A stretch of DNA of 44,411 nt, from positions 1 through 44,411 of the forward strand of contig JAEUVR010000338.1 of the NCBI GenBank assembly GCA_016786785.1, read 5' to 3'. Both the position numbers and the translations under genes were made by a program. The notes beneath the pieces were generated by a model. The model saw only the letters and a program-made list of their open reading frames with translations, made no database searches and was not told where the DNA came from. This document shows, in pieces, positions 7,777 through 16,313 of this stretch; the stretch's first letter is position 1; each line of letters opens with the position of its first letter. The DNA is from Chitinophagaceae bacterium. GTDB taxonomy: Bacteria; Bacteroidota; Bacteroidia; Chitinophagales; Chitinophagaceae.

Positions 7777-9501
7777 CTATTTATTAATGGTAATCTTAGC
7801 CACGGCAATCTTTGTTTTACCCAACAGTCGGTCTTCTTTTCCCACGAGATACATGCTATTGTCTATTACCGAACCAAGCCTTGGCATGGCGGTAGGCTCG
7901 TCCCCATTGCCAAAGAACATTTTTCTTGTCGCCTTGCCGGTAGCTTCATCTACAGACAATATAAAGCAATCTGATTTATCAAAACGGGTGGTAAGCTTAA
8001 CTTTTTGTCCGGGCTGCGTCACCACAGCGTTTTTAGGATTATCGTTAAAAAAAACCTGGATGGAATTGTTTGACTGGATCGCTCCAAAGCCGGAATAATA
8101 CGGCGTATTGGCAACGTCAAAAAAACCGGCAACGCCATATTGGCCGGCAAGATAAGTTTTAGATATGGCATACGTTCTTTCCCGCTGCGCCTTGGGAAAC
8201 ACCTGGAGCCACCCGATATTACCGCCCGCATCGATCTTGCACATCAGGATATCGCCGCTGTCGTGTACCCGGTAGTTCGTGGTCGTAGACCTGCCCGGCA
8301 TTCCGTTTGGCCCGGAGGGACTATAGTCATAAGAAGTGGCAATAAAACTGCTGTACTTTTCAGCCAGTATGACCAGCTCATTATTTTTAGTATAAAAAAT
8401 ATTCCTGAACTGCATGTACTTTGAAAAACCTTCTCCCTCATCTTTTAATTTTTCAAGCCTCTCCCTCTCCTTTCTCTCTGTCTTGCTTTCTTCTTCATTC
8501 GGAGAGTCGTCCGGGTCGTAGGATAGTAAAGCGTTACTTATCTTCTTATTGCTTGTAGAGATCACCTCTCCGGTAACCGGATGAATGCGTTGCACCAGCA
8601 TGCCGTCGATCATTTTTCCTTTTTTCTTATCGCTGTAGAACGCTGCCAGCACAATATCCTTATCTTTTTCCTGCACCAACTTTGTATTGACAAGCCATTT
8701 TCCATTCACATCAGTATTTATCTCTTTCTCCTGCTGACCTGCTTCATTGTATAAGCGGATATTATAATTAGCGAAATCCAGGAATTTTTCTTTCTTCTTT
8801 TTCCCTTCCTGGTATTCGTAGATCCTGCCCACCAGGATTATTTTCCTGTTGAAAGTATACAGCACATCTTCAAGCTGAAAGGTTTTAGGCTCAAAATCAT
8901 TGGAAATAGTCGTCGCTTCGGTAGTTGGCTTGAAAGTCTTATCAAACTCCTGGATACTATATTCATTTCTTTCCTTTCCCTCAATGCTGCTTACGATCAC
9001 CATATTGGCGCTGTCGGCATTGTACGTGATCTTAAAATTGATATCATCTTTTCTTTCCTCTTTTTTAAAACTGGCTACCTGCATCCACTTCCCCCCCAAC
9101 ATGCCTGAGTTTTTGTTTACTTCTGCGCCGTAGATGTTCAGCTGTTTCTCCGGCCGTATATACTCGGACGCGAATACCAGTAGTTTCTCCTGCAGCGCGA
9201 AAAACTGGACAAATTCCTTTCCTTTCAAATCCTGGTTGAAATGGCTGCGATATACTTCGTTCAGGTTTTTATCCAGTTTTACCAGCGTTGCGGACGCCCG
9301 CGCCGTTGCGCCGATCACAAAATAGCTTTTCAGGGCCAGGTGGCCTTCCTGCAGGTACACGCCGCTTTTATCCGCATGTATCACTTCCAGATCAGTGCTT
9401 CCCTTACGAAGCTTAAATTCGCCGCCCCAGGTTATCCTGGGCTTCTGTGCAAAGCCTGCAAGCGAAAAAAACAGGCAGGTCAAAAAAATACTCATTTTCA
9501 T
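7777..9501 (-). CDS. Secreted protein of unknown function, Bacteroidota type
   Basis: A 574-residue protein I cannot assign to a named family. It begins with a clear signal peptide (MKMSIFLTCLFFSLAGFAQ, cleavage near residue 19). The rest is rich in charged residues and alternating beta-strand-like stretches (for example KLLVFASEYI, ILVGRIYEYQEG, ELVILAEKYSSF), which suggests a propeller-like or other all-beta periplasmic protein. A lysine/glutamate-rich segment (about 335-360) looks like a helical or disordered insert. There is no lipobox, transmembrane segment or T9SS signal. It is the first gene of a probable two-gene unit with the flavoenzyme 19 bp downstream. A plausible promoter lies at 9595-9624. 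Confidence 0.8.
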   Translation of the reverse strand: MKMSIFLTCLFFSLAGFAQKPRITWGGEFKLRKGSTDLEVIHADKSGVYLQEGHLALKSYFVIGATARASATLVKLDKNLNEVYRSHFNQDLKGKEFVQFFALQEKLLVFASEYIRPEKQLNIYGAEVNKNSGMLGGKWMQVASFKKEERKDDINFKITYNADSANMVIVSSIEGKERNEYSIQEFDKTFKPTTEATTISNDFEPKTFQLEDVLYTFNRKIILVGRIYEYQEGKKKKEKFLDFANYNIRLYNEAGQQEKEINTDVNGKWLVNTKLVQEKDKDIVLAAFYSDKKKGKMIDGMLVQRIHPVTGEVISTSNKKISNALLSYDPDDSPNEEESKTERKERERLEKLKDEGEGFSKYMQFRNIFYTKNNELVILAEKYSSFIATSYDYSPSGPNGMPGRSTTTNYRVHDSGDILMCKIDAGGNIGWLQVFPKAQRERTYAISKTYLAGQYGVAGFFDVANTPYYSGFGAIQSNNSIQVFFNDNPKNAVVTQPGQKVKLTTRFDKSDCFILSVDEATGKATRKMFFGNGDEPTAMPRLGSVIDNSMYLVGKEDRLLGKTKIAVAKITINK

Positions 9502-9594
9502 AATCGTACTTAAGTTCAGGAGTTAATCGATTTTTCGCTAATGCCTGCCTTGCCTAAAGTCAGGACAAGAAGCAGAGACAGGAGAAAGTTGCGT

Positions 9595-9624
9595 TAAAAC
9601 TAAGGTATCAAATTCTTTTCTCAA
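9595..9624 (-). promoter_or_regulatory. Candidate Bacteroidota promoter for the 574-residue secreted-protein gene
   Basis: Read on the minus strand, TTG at 9624-9622 is followed after 19 bases by TAGTTTTA at 9602-9595, seven of eight positions matching TAnnTTTG. The spacing suits a -33/-7 pair. The predicted leader is about 90 bases. Based on motif match only. Confidence 0.4.
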
Positions 9625-9645
9625 TGCAATCTTTAAAGTCATTAT

Positions 9646-9708
9646 CCTATATCAATACGATTACTTACCCTATATCAATGGAACGGCCCCGTCCGCATTG
9701 TATTTTTG
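9646..9708 (+). promoter_or_regulatory. Candidate pirin promoter with two upstream direct repeats
   Basis: TATTTTTG at 9701-9708 matches the TAnnTTTG box at every fixed position, but no TTG stands at the -33 position. Instead, CCTATATCAAT occurs twice just upstream, at 9646-9656 and 9669-9679 (centre spacing 23 bp, about two helical turns), both preceded by TTA(T/C). The second copy would cover about -44 to -34. The layout suggests an activator-dependent promoter. Confidence 0.45.
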
Positions 9709-9720
9709 TTTTACCAAAAA

Positions 9721-9790
9721 AGGAGGTCAGGATGCAACGATTAAACAAATGAATTTCTCGGCTGGGTCGGTTATTCGGGATCTCACCTAG
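9721..9790 (+). other. Two overlapping mini-ORFs with a strong ribosome binding site in the pirin leader
   Basis: AGGAGG at 9721-9726 stands five bases before an ATG (9732) opening a six-codon ORF (MQRLNK, stop 9750-9752). Its stop overlaps the ATG of a 13-codon ORF (9749-9790) through ATGA. A full Shine-Dalgarno sequence is unusual in Bacteroidota. These could act as leader peptides controlling the pirin gene 47 bp downstream, or could be chance. Confidence 0.25.
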
Positions 9791-9837
9791 TATTAAGAAC
9801 GTCTGATCATTAATTCAACAAAAAAATCAAAAACATC

Positions 9838-10710
9838 ATGAGCACAAAAAAGATAGCAAAAATAATCGCGCCTTCTGCGCCGCATTTTGTAGGCGACGGT
9901 TTCCGGGTGCATAATTTTATACCCGGCATTTCCACCATGGAGGAGATGGATCCTTTCATTATGCTGGACTACAACAGTAAATACACATTCAGTCCTTCTG
10001 AAATTCCCCGCGGCGTAGGCGCGCACCCGCACAAGGGTTTTGAAACGGTGACCATTGCTTATAAGGGAAGAGTGGAGCATGCCGACAGTTCAGGCGGCGG
10101 GGGCGTGATACATGAAGGCGATGTACAGTGGATGACAGCCGCCAGCGGTATCCTGCATAAGGAATTCCATGAAAAAGAATGGAGTAAGAAAGGCGGCGAA
10201 TTTCAAATGGTGCAATTATGGGTAAACCTCCCCGCCAAATATAAATCGGGCATGCCCGGATACCAGAACCTGCGCAATGCCGATATGGCAAAAATACCGC
10301 TGTCCGACGGCGGAGGCGAAATAGAAATCATCGCCGGAGAATATGAGGGCCATAAGGGCACGGCCGCTACCTTCTCTCCCATTCACCTGTTCAACGCCAA
10401 ATTGAAAAAAGGATCAAAGAAAACGTTCAGCTTTCCGGCAGATTATACGACGGCAATTTTAATGATCGAAGGAAGCGCCAGGGTGAATGACGGCGAAACA
10501 GTTCACCAGGACCATTTTGTCATGTTTAAAAAAGAAGGCGAAAGTCTTACCATTGAAGCTCTGGAAGATGCAGTGGCATTGGTATTGAGCGGAGAGCCGC
10601 TCCGGGAGCCCATTGCAGCGCACGGCCCCTTTGTGATGAACACCCGCGAAGAGATCGTACAGGCATTCAAAGATTATAACAACGGCAAATTCGGCTACCT
10701 CGAAGATTAA
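9838..10710 (+). CDS. Pirin family bicupin protein
   Basis: A 290-residue pirin, a two-domain cupin with a metal site in the N-terminal barrel. Bacterial pirins have been described as quercetin dioxygenases or as redox-sensing protein partners. The metal ligands align as H63 and H65 (in GAHPHKGFET) and H107 and E109 (in GILHKEFHE), matching H56, H58, H101 and E103 of human pirin. FRVHNFIPG and MDPFIMLDY at the N-terminus and VQLWVNLP at the domain junction are also family marks. The C-terminal cupin (about 175-275) is present and the length is typical. It appears monocistronic, with a long leader carrying direct repeats and mini-ORFs, and the next gene is convergent. Confidence 0.93.
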   Translation: MSTKKIAKIIAPSAPHFVGDGFRVHNFIPGISTMEEMDPFIMLDYNSKYTFSPSEIPRGVGAHPHKGFETVTIAYKGRVEHADSSGGGGVIHEGDVQWMTAASGILHKEFHEKEWSKKGGEFQMVQLWVNLPAKYKSGMPGYQNLRNADMAKIPLSDGGGEIEIIAGEYEGHKGTAATFSPIHLFNAKLKKGSKKTFSFPADYTTAILMIEGSARVNDGETVHQDHFVMFKKEGESLTIEALEDAVALVLSGEPLREPIAAHGPFVMNTREEIVQAFKDYNNGKFGYLED

Positions 10711-10869
10711 TAAGACGCGGGGCCTCATGTGTATTACATTCGCGATCTTCGGAAATGTTTGCAGTCAAATATATGCCGGTAGAAACAAATGCGGGAATGG
10801 GTTCGTTTCTTTGCTTGTCGCGAAAATGCGGGTAATGATAAGGTTGGCATCAAAGGGATAATATGTCGT

Positions 10870-11982
10870 CTACAACTTGCTGTATTGCTGCAGCCGGGAT
10901 TCAAGGGCAGCCAGCTCAGCCTGGGAAGAATCTTTTCTGTCTTTCATCTCTTCAATGGCTTTTTTCAGTGAATTTATCGCTTTTGATTTATCCTTTGCGC
11001 GCCAGTACCATTCTGCCATGGTACTATAATAAATGGACATATTAATAATTTCAGGATAGGGGATCTGATCAATACTCCGTTGACAGGCTTCTGCGCCTAA
11101 CCGATAAATTTCCGATGGAAGATTCAATTTGTTCGAATAGGTTTTGATAGCTCCAATAATTGCATCGCTTGCAGGGTCTTCATAGGTTGGCGTTACTATC
11201 GCTGCCTTTCCATATTCATAGGCTTTTTTAGGGTTTGTTTTTAGCAATGAAGAAAAAGTATCATAAGCGATTGCGGGCGTATATTTCAGCCGCGGTTCGC
11301 CGCTGACAATTTTATTGATCATGATTAATGCTAAATATGGTTTACCGATGTCGCCGGGTTTAGAAGGATCATCCCGATATTGAAAAAGTTCAAAATGGGC
11401 ATCTTCATCCTGATACCTTAAATGTCTATCCAGGTTTCGCTTAGCTAATGCTTCTTTTAAATCCCAGGTACCGTTCACTATTTTAGGCAGTACCTGATGA
11501 AGATACATGGGATGACCTGCCCAGGCGAATTTCCCATCCCTATCGATCACAAAGGATCTGGGTATTCCCTTTTCACCCGAAGCGCCAAACCAGGCTGCCG
11601 CCATAAGACTATCCTGTACCGCCACATAATAATCCATCCGATTCCCCAGGCTATCCACAAAAGCCTTTATTCGGGGCATAGAAATAGCTCCTATCTCGTA
11701 GGTATTGATGCCTAAAACAGTTATTTTATCCTTATACTCATGGGCTAGCTCAGTGAGACGGGGCATTGCCGCAATACAGGGCCTGCACCATGTTGCCCAG
11801 TATTCCAGCACATATATGCGTCCTTTTTCGAACTGTTGAAAGGGTTCGCCTTTTATCCATCCATACACGCTCAATGGCGGGGCGGGATCGCCAATATTCA
11901 ATGTTGGGGATTCATCGTTTTGCGTATAAGCGTTAGCCGATAAAATATAAAACAGCAGTGATAAGTAGAATTTTGATCGCAT
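10870..11982 (-). CDS. TlpA-like thioredoxin-fold protein with C-terminal TPR-like region
   Basis: A 370-residue exported protein. A signal peptide (residues 1-20, ending NAYT) is followed by a TlpA/ResA-like redoxin domain (about 25-165). Its active site is C66-R-P-C69 in YWATWCRPCIAAMP, and the conserved cis-proline region is GIPRSFVIDRDG with the downstream AWAGHP. TlpA-type proteins work in the periplasm as thiol reductases or chaperone-like reductants, for example in cytochrome c maturation. The remaining 200 residues are helical with TPR-like features (for example EWYWRAKDKSKAINSLKKAIEEM near the end), so the protein may bind a partner or be a lipid-independent soluble factor. Divergent from the next gene with 153 bp between starts. 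Confidence 0.85.
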   Translation of the reverse strand: MRSKFYLSLLFYILSANAYTQNDESPTLNIGDPAPPLSVYGWIKGEPFQQFEKGRIYVLEYWATWCRPCIAAMPRLTELAHEYKDKITVLGINTYEIGAISMPRIKAFVDSLGNRMDYYVAVQDSLMAAAWFGASGEKGIPRSFVIDRDGKFAWAGHPMYLHQVLPKIVNGTWDLKEALAKRNLDRHLRYQDEDAHFELFQYRDDPSKPGDIGKPYLALIMINKIVSGEPRLKYTPAIAYDTFSSLLKTNPKKAYEYGKAAIVTPTYEDPASDAIIGAIKTYSNKLNLPSEIYRLGAEACQRSIDQIPYPEIINMSIYYSTMAEWYWRAKDKSKAINSLKKAIEEMKDRKDSSQAELAALESRLQQYSKL

Positions 11983-12135
11983 ACCTATAATGAGTTTTAG
12001 AGAAAAACCATGACGAATAAGTATGATCCCGCTTCAAATGTAATAAAAACGATTAATATGAATAGAATTGTTTACCGGCAATGATGAAGCAACTTGCTTG
12101 TTATAAGATTTATCGCTATCTTTTAGCGCCCCTAA

Positions 12136-14529
12136 ATGTTTCGATATACTATACTAGCGCTATTGCTGCTCTCGATAACGAGGGCAAGCTCCCAGGATCT
12201 GGTTCTGGAATGGGCCCAAGAATTTGGGGCCTCGTCCTACAATAACAACATGAGGTCTATGGCAACAGACCCCCAGGGTAATGTTTATTCAGTCGGCCTA
12301 TTTAACACTCCGGCAGATTTTGATCCGGGACCAGGCGTATTCATGATGACCCCGCAAGGCCCTTTTGATGAAGCTATCTTTATCACTAAACTGGATGCAA
12401 ACGGAAATTTTTTATGGGCCGGGCAATTGCCCTTAAATATTGAAGGCCTGATAGAGATGGAGGTTGATAAATATGGCAATGTCTATGTCACTTCCCGTCT
12501 TCGCGACCCTGCCGATATGGATCCCGGTCCCGGCGTTCATATTATCGAACCCGTAGCAGCAATTGATGCATTTGTTTTAAAGCTAAATACCAACGGCGGG
12601 TTTGTATGGGTCAAACAATTCTCAGGAGCATCGTGGGATACCCACGTATCTGGAACCGCCATAGGAGTGGATGAAGAGGGTAATGTGCTTATCTGTGGAG
12701 ACTTCGGCGGCACAATAGATTTCGACCCCGGACCTGGGGTCTTTCATATGACTGGCAGCGGCTCGCCAGGTTTTGTTGTCAAACTAACAGCCGATGGCGA
12801 TTTTATGTGGGCAGGAAAATTTAGCGGCGGAGCTATAGCTATCAGGGATGTCAAACCCGATCTGCAGGGAAATGTTTATGCGACAGGATATTTCGGCGGG
12901 TCCCCGGACTTTGACCCGGGAAGCGGTGAATTCCGCATGAGCAGCAACATTGACAATTCCGCATTCGTTTGCAAGCTTGACAAAGACGGCAATTTTGAGT
13001 GGGCGATAAGGCCCGGCGATCATAACGCTTGCTACAGCATTGATATAGACGAGCAAGGCAATCTATATGTGGCAGGGGATTTTAGCGGAACGCAGGATTT
13101 TGATCCGGGCCCGAATGAATACCATCTCACAGGCAATGGCGGCTTTATTCTCAAACTGAGTTCAGCGGGGAATTTGATATGGGCAAGAAAGGTCGAGAAT
13201 ATGAGCTCTGGCATACTCTATGACGTCGTCGCCGACAATGCAGGCAACGTGTATGCTATTGGCGATTTTTATGTTGCCAACGGCCCCAATCCGTTTACTC
13301 CAGGCCCCACAATAGTGAGGTTTGATGAAGATGGAAATTTTATCTCTACCGTTAGCTTTGCGGGTGGAGACGTTTCGTTTGGGAGACTAGGGATCGATGA
13401 ACAAAAAAACCTTTATCTGGGAGCAAGTCTTTTCAACGACCCTAACGTAAGTCCCGACCCTGGCGAAAGCATACATGTATTTGAAAACGGGCAAGGTCTT
13501 ATTGTTGTAAAAATGTCAAAATGCCCAAACATCACTGCTTCCACCTTAATCATATCCAGTTGCGACAGCTATACTTTAAATCAGCGTACTTATGATGCTT
13601 CCGGCATTTACAAGCAAACCATAAGAAATACCGCAGGATGCGATTCCATTATTACGCTCGATTTAACCATCAACCGGAAATTCTCGGAAGAGACCAAAAT
13701 AATCTGCGAAGGAGGATCTTATGTTATCGGGGGCGTTGAAAGATCTATATCCGGCGATTATGCCGATACGCTTTCTACTTATCTCGGGTGCGATTCAATA
13801 GTAACCGTCCACCTGGTTGTAAACCCGAAACCTTTGCCGGAGCTTGGATCGGAAAGGCCCTTATGCGCCAATGCCTCATTAGAGATTACGCCTGGAAGCT
13901 TTGTCTCCTATATTTGGCAGGATATGAGTACGCAACCATCCCTAACCGTGAGCGCCCCGGGAAAATATTGGGTAACCGTGCGCAACAGCTATGATTGCGC
14001 TGCAAGCGATACGCTGGCGATTTCCGGCATACTGCCGGGGCCCGTTGATTTTTTAAAGTCGACCGATACCGTGTGCCGCAATAGCCATCTTGAGATACAA
14101 CCTTTAAGAGATTTTAACCAATACCAATGGTCCAACGGCAGCGCTTCAAAAACAACTACGATAACGCTTCCCGGAGAGTACCGGCTACAGGTAACCGACG
14201 AGAATGGTTGCCTGGGAGCCGACACCATTAAGATAGCTGAAAAAGAGTGTAGTTGGGGAGTCTTCATTCCAACTGCATTCACGCCCAATGGCGATGGAAA
14301 GAATGAGCTATTCATAGCGGCGGTGCGCGCCGAGCTGGAGCAGTTCAGACTACATGTGTTCGACAGGCGGGGGAGAATCGTTTTCGAAACAACCGATCCG
14401 CGAAAGGGTTGGGACGGGAGCCTGAACGGTCTCAGACTTCCCACAGACGCGTTTGTATGGCAATGCTTTTATAAGGTTAAAAATGAAGAGTCCCGCTTCC
14501 AAAAAGGAACCGTCATACTCATACGCTAA
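12136..14529 (+). CDS. Secreted propeller-like protein with T9SS type B (gliding motility-associated) C-terminal domain
   Basis: A 797-residue secreted protein. The signal peptide is MFRYTILALLLLSITRASSQ. Residues about 20-460 consist of SBBP-like propeller repeats, each with a turn like DFDPGPG; I count five (after residues AD, AD, ID, PD and QD), with NLYVAG or NVYVTS-type strands between. A middle region has two about 60-residue repeats containing CDSY/GCDSI and two Ig-like strand patterns. The end (about 708-797), FIPTAFTPNGDGKNE, then FDRRGRIVFE and GWDGSLNG, is the CHU_C/gliding-associated domain that directs T9SS type B export. Function is probably a surface or released adhesin or binding protein; no catalytic motif is visible. 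TATCTTTT at 12117-12124 could be its -7 box, which would leave a leader of under ten bases. Confidence 0.9.
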   Translation: MFRYTILALLLLSITRASSQDLVLEWAQEFGASSYNNNMRSMATDPQGNVYSVGLFNTPADFDPGPGVFMMTPQGPFDEAIFITKLDANGNFLWAGQLPLNIEGLIEMEVDKYGNVYVTSRLRDPADMDPGPGVHIIEPVAAIDAFVLKLNTNGGFVWVKQFSGASWDTHVSGTAIGVDEEGNVLICGDFGGTIDFDPGPGVFHMTGSGSPGFVVKLTADGDFMWAGKFSGGAIAIRDVKPDLQGNVYATGYFGGSPDFDPGSGEFRMSSNIDNSAFVCKLDKDGNFEWAIRPGDHNACYSIDIDEQGNLYVAGDFSGTQDFDPGPNEYHLTGNGGFILKLSSAGNLIWARKVENMSSGILYDVVADNAGNVYAIGDFYVANGPNPFTPGPTIVRFDEDGNFISTVSFAGGDVSFGRLGIDEQKNLYLGASLFNDPNVSPDPGESIHVFENGQGLIVVKMSKCPNITASTLIISSCDSYTLNQRTYDASGIYKQTIRNTAGCDSIITLDLTINRKFSEETKIICEGGSYVIGGVERSISGDYADTLSTYLGCDSIVTVHLVVNPKPLPELGSERPLCANASLEITPGSFVSYIWQDMSTQPSLTVSAPGKYWVTVRNSYDCAASDTLAISGILPGPVDFLKSTDTVCRNSHLEIQPLRDFNQYQWSNGSASKTTTITLPGEYRLQVTDENGCLGADTIKIAEKECSWGVFIPTAFTPNGDGKNELFIAAVRAELEQFRLHVFDRRGRIVFETTDPRKGWDGSLNGLRLPTDAFVWQCFYKVKNEESRFQKGTVILIR

Positions 14530-14671
14530 TGCCTAACGATCAGTACTCGGATAGCGCCATTGATCAGAAGTTGCCGTACTCATCCGCTAAAGAATTTCTG
14601 AGCAAGAGAAGACGCCCTAAAAATATAGCATAAACATCGCTCCCGTCTACGCAAATCAATCATCATTTATT

Positions 14672-14679
14672 TACATTTG
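14672..14679 (+). promoter_or_regulatory. Candidate -7 box of the Mur-ligase family gene, implying a nearly leaderless transcript
   Basis: TACATTTG matches TAnnTTTG at all fixed positions and ends six bases before the ATG at 14686. If used, transcription would begin at or just before the start codon. It also argues against the in-frame TTG at 14677, which lies inside the box. No TTG is visible at the -33 spacing. Confidence 0.35.
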
Positions 14680-14685
14680 TGCGCT

Positions 14686-16065
14686 ATGATATCAAAGCTT
14701 GAAGATATTCAAAACCCGTTTTTTATTGGCATCGCCGGAGCGGGCATGAGCGCCATCGCCCAGTATCTACAAGGCGCAGGGCTACAGGTTGCCGGCAGCG
14801 ATCGGTTTTTTAACGAGGGAAAGGCTGGCGATATAAAGGCCAAGCTGGAAGCCGAAGGCATCCGGTGTTTCCTGCAGGACGGAAAGGGTATTGATGCCGC
14901 AACGGACCTGGTTGTAGTTTCCACAGCCATTGAAGACACGGTCATTGAAGTAAAACAAGCGAAAGAGTTAGGCATTCCGATTATCCGGCGTTCTGAGCTG
15001 CTGGCGATGATTGCCGCTACAAAAAAGACCATAGCCATAGGCGGCACCAGCGGAAAAAGCACTACCACGGGGATGTTGTTTGAGATCATGAAGCATGCCG
15101 GCGCACAACCTTCAGTGATCAGCGGCGCCGGACTGGTAGACCTGATCAAAAAAGGAAAGATCGGGAATGCCTTTGTCGGCAAAGGCGAATGGCTGATCAT
15201 CGAAGCGGATGAAAGCGATGGATCCATTGTTCAATATCGACCGGAAATTGGCGTATTGCTGAATATTGAAAAAGACCATAAGGAGCTGGATGAACTGATC
15301 AGGATATTCGAGATCTTCCGCAGCAATAGCGCCCGCTTCTCCGTAAACCGATCAAACGCATATTCCGCCAGCTTGTCCGCCGACGCTAACAATGATTTTT
15401 GTATAGACGGCAACGAAGGCGATGTCGGATTCCGGGCGACCAGCTTTCATCAATCCGGATTCCATATTTCCTTTAGTATAAATGGACAGGATTTTGAATT
15501 GAATATTTTAGGGCGACACAATATGGAAAATGCGCTTGCGGCGACGGCCGCGGCAAGCCTGGCAGGCGTTTCGCTGTCTGATGCGGCGGCAGCCTTAAAG
15601 CAATATGAAGGCATTTACCGGCGCGCCCAGGTATTAGGACAAAAAAACGGCATATGGGTAGTAGACGATTTCGCGCATAATCCCGTGAAATGCGCCGCCG
15701 CGATCGCCGCCTGTCAGCCGGTATCAGACAAGGTGGTCGCATGGTTCCAACCTCACGGGTACGGGCCGACAAAATTTCTCCGTAAGGAATTTGTTCATGA
15801 AATCGGCCAGACGTTGAGAGAGCAGGATGAAATATGGATGAGCGAGATCTTTTATGCAGGCGGAACCGCAACCAGGGATATTTCTTCGCTTGACCTGATC
15901 AACGATATAAAGGCATTGGGGAAAAACGCCTATTTCGTCGAGGACAGGGATCTTTTTTTAGCAGAAGCAAGAAGCCATCTTGCCCCTGGAACCACGCTAT
16001 TACTGATGGGCGCCAGGGATCCTTCGCTGGAGCAATTTGGAAAAGACATCTTCGATCGGCTTTAA
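14686..16065 (+). CDS. Stand-alone Mur-ligase family protein (MurC/Mpl-like)
   Basis: A 459-residue member of the Mur ligase superfamily, ATP-dependent amide ligases of cell-wall metabolism. The three usual domains are visible: a Rossmann N-domain (FIGIAGAGMSAIA at about 13-25, like MurC GIGGAGMSG), a central ATPase domain with P-loop GGTSGKSTT (119-127), EADESDGS and LNIEKDHKEL, and a C-domain starting near DDFAHNPVKC (MurC has DDYGHHP). The best guess is an Mpl-like or MurC-like enzyme joining an amino acid or peptide to a UDP-muramic acid derivative. P-loop and histidine motif spellings differ from housekeeping MurC, and no mur/ddl genes are adjacent, so this is not the main MurC. ATG at 14686 is preferred to TTG at 14677. 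Confidence 0.82.
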   Translation: MISKLEDIQNPFFIGIAGAGMSAIAQYLQGAGLQVAGSDRFFNEGKAGDIKAKLEAEGIRCFLQDGKGIDAATDLVVVSTAIEDTVIEVKQAKELGIPIIRRSELLAMIAATKKTIAIGGTSGKSTTTGMLFEIMKHAGAQPSVISGAGLVDLIKKGKIGNAFVGKGEWLIIEADESDGSIVQYRPEIGVLLNIEKDHKELDELIRIFEIFRSNSARFSVNRSNAYSASLSADANNDFCIDGNEGDVGFRATSFHQSGFHISFSINGQDFELNILGRHNMENALAATAAASLAGVSLSDAAAALKQYEGIYRRAQVLGQKNGIWVVDDFAHNPVKCAAAIAACQPVSDKVVAWFQPHGYGPTKFLRKEFVHEIGQTLREQDEIWMSEIFYAGGTATRDISSLDLINDIKALGKNAYFVEDRDLFLAEARSHLAPGTTLLLMGARDPSLEQFGKDIFDRL

Positions 16066-16096
16066 AACGGTCAGGCATAAACCGAATATCAGTAAG

Positions 16097-16112
16097 GCGG
16101 AAATATTTCCGC
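16097..16112. promoter_or_regulatory. Perfect 16-bp palindrome between the Mur-ligase and response-regulator genes
   Basis: GCGGAAATATTTCCGC is its own reverse complement over all 16 bases and lies 31 bp after the Mur-ligase stop and about 130 bp upstream of the response-regulator promoter. With no loop and no T-run it is a poor terminator and looks more like a binding site for a dimeric regulator. Confidence 0.4.
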
Positions 16113-16222
16113 ATCTCCAATAAAATATTCTCCCGTAAAACGCTAGATCTCCTTGTACATTTATTTATTCTTTTAACCAAGGCGAACTTCTCACTAAACT
16201 TTTCATTTATTCTTTGCGTAAT

Positions 16223-16251
16223 TTGTGAACGAAAAATTTCATGTAAGTTTG
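16223..16251 (+). promoter_or_regulatory. Strong Bacteroidota-type promoter of the response-regulator gene
   Basis: TTG at 16223-16225 (in TTTGTG) is followed after 18 bases by TAAGTTTG at 16244-16251, matching all fixed positions of the TAnnTTTG box. It predicts a leader of about 58 bases. This is the best promoter match I found in the window. Confidence 0.6.
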
Positions 16252-16313
16252 GCGCAAGAGAACATATCGTTTACCGCCTCAAACAGCTATAAGGCGACGA
16301 TTAAAAAATACCG

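Larger units (their letters stand above)
9502..9837. other. Divergent intergenic region controlling the secreted-protein and pirin genes
   Basis: This 336-bp region sits between two diverging genes. It holds a candidate minus-strand promoter (9595-9624), a pair of 11-bp direct repeats (9646-9656 and 9669-9679), a candidate plus-strand -7 box (9701-9708), and two very short ORFs with a strong Shine-Dalgarno sequence (9721-9790) in what would be the pirin leader. Confidence 0.5.

Noticed and set aside
14677-14685. TTG start three codons upstream for the Mur-ligase gene
   Set aside because: It lies inside a perfect -7 promoter box, and the ATG at 14686 fits the family N-terminus.
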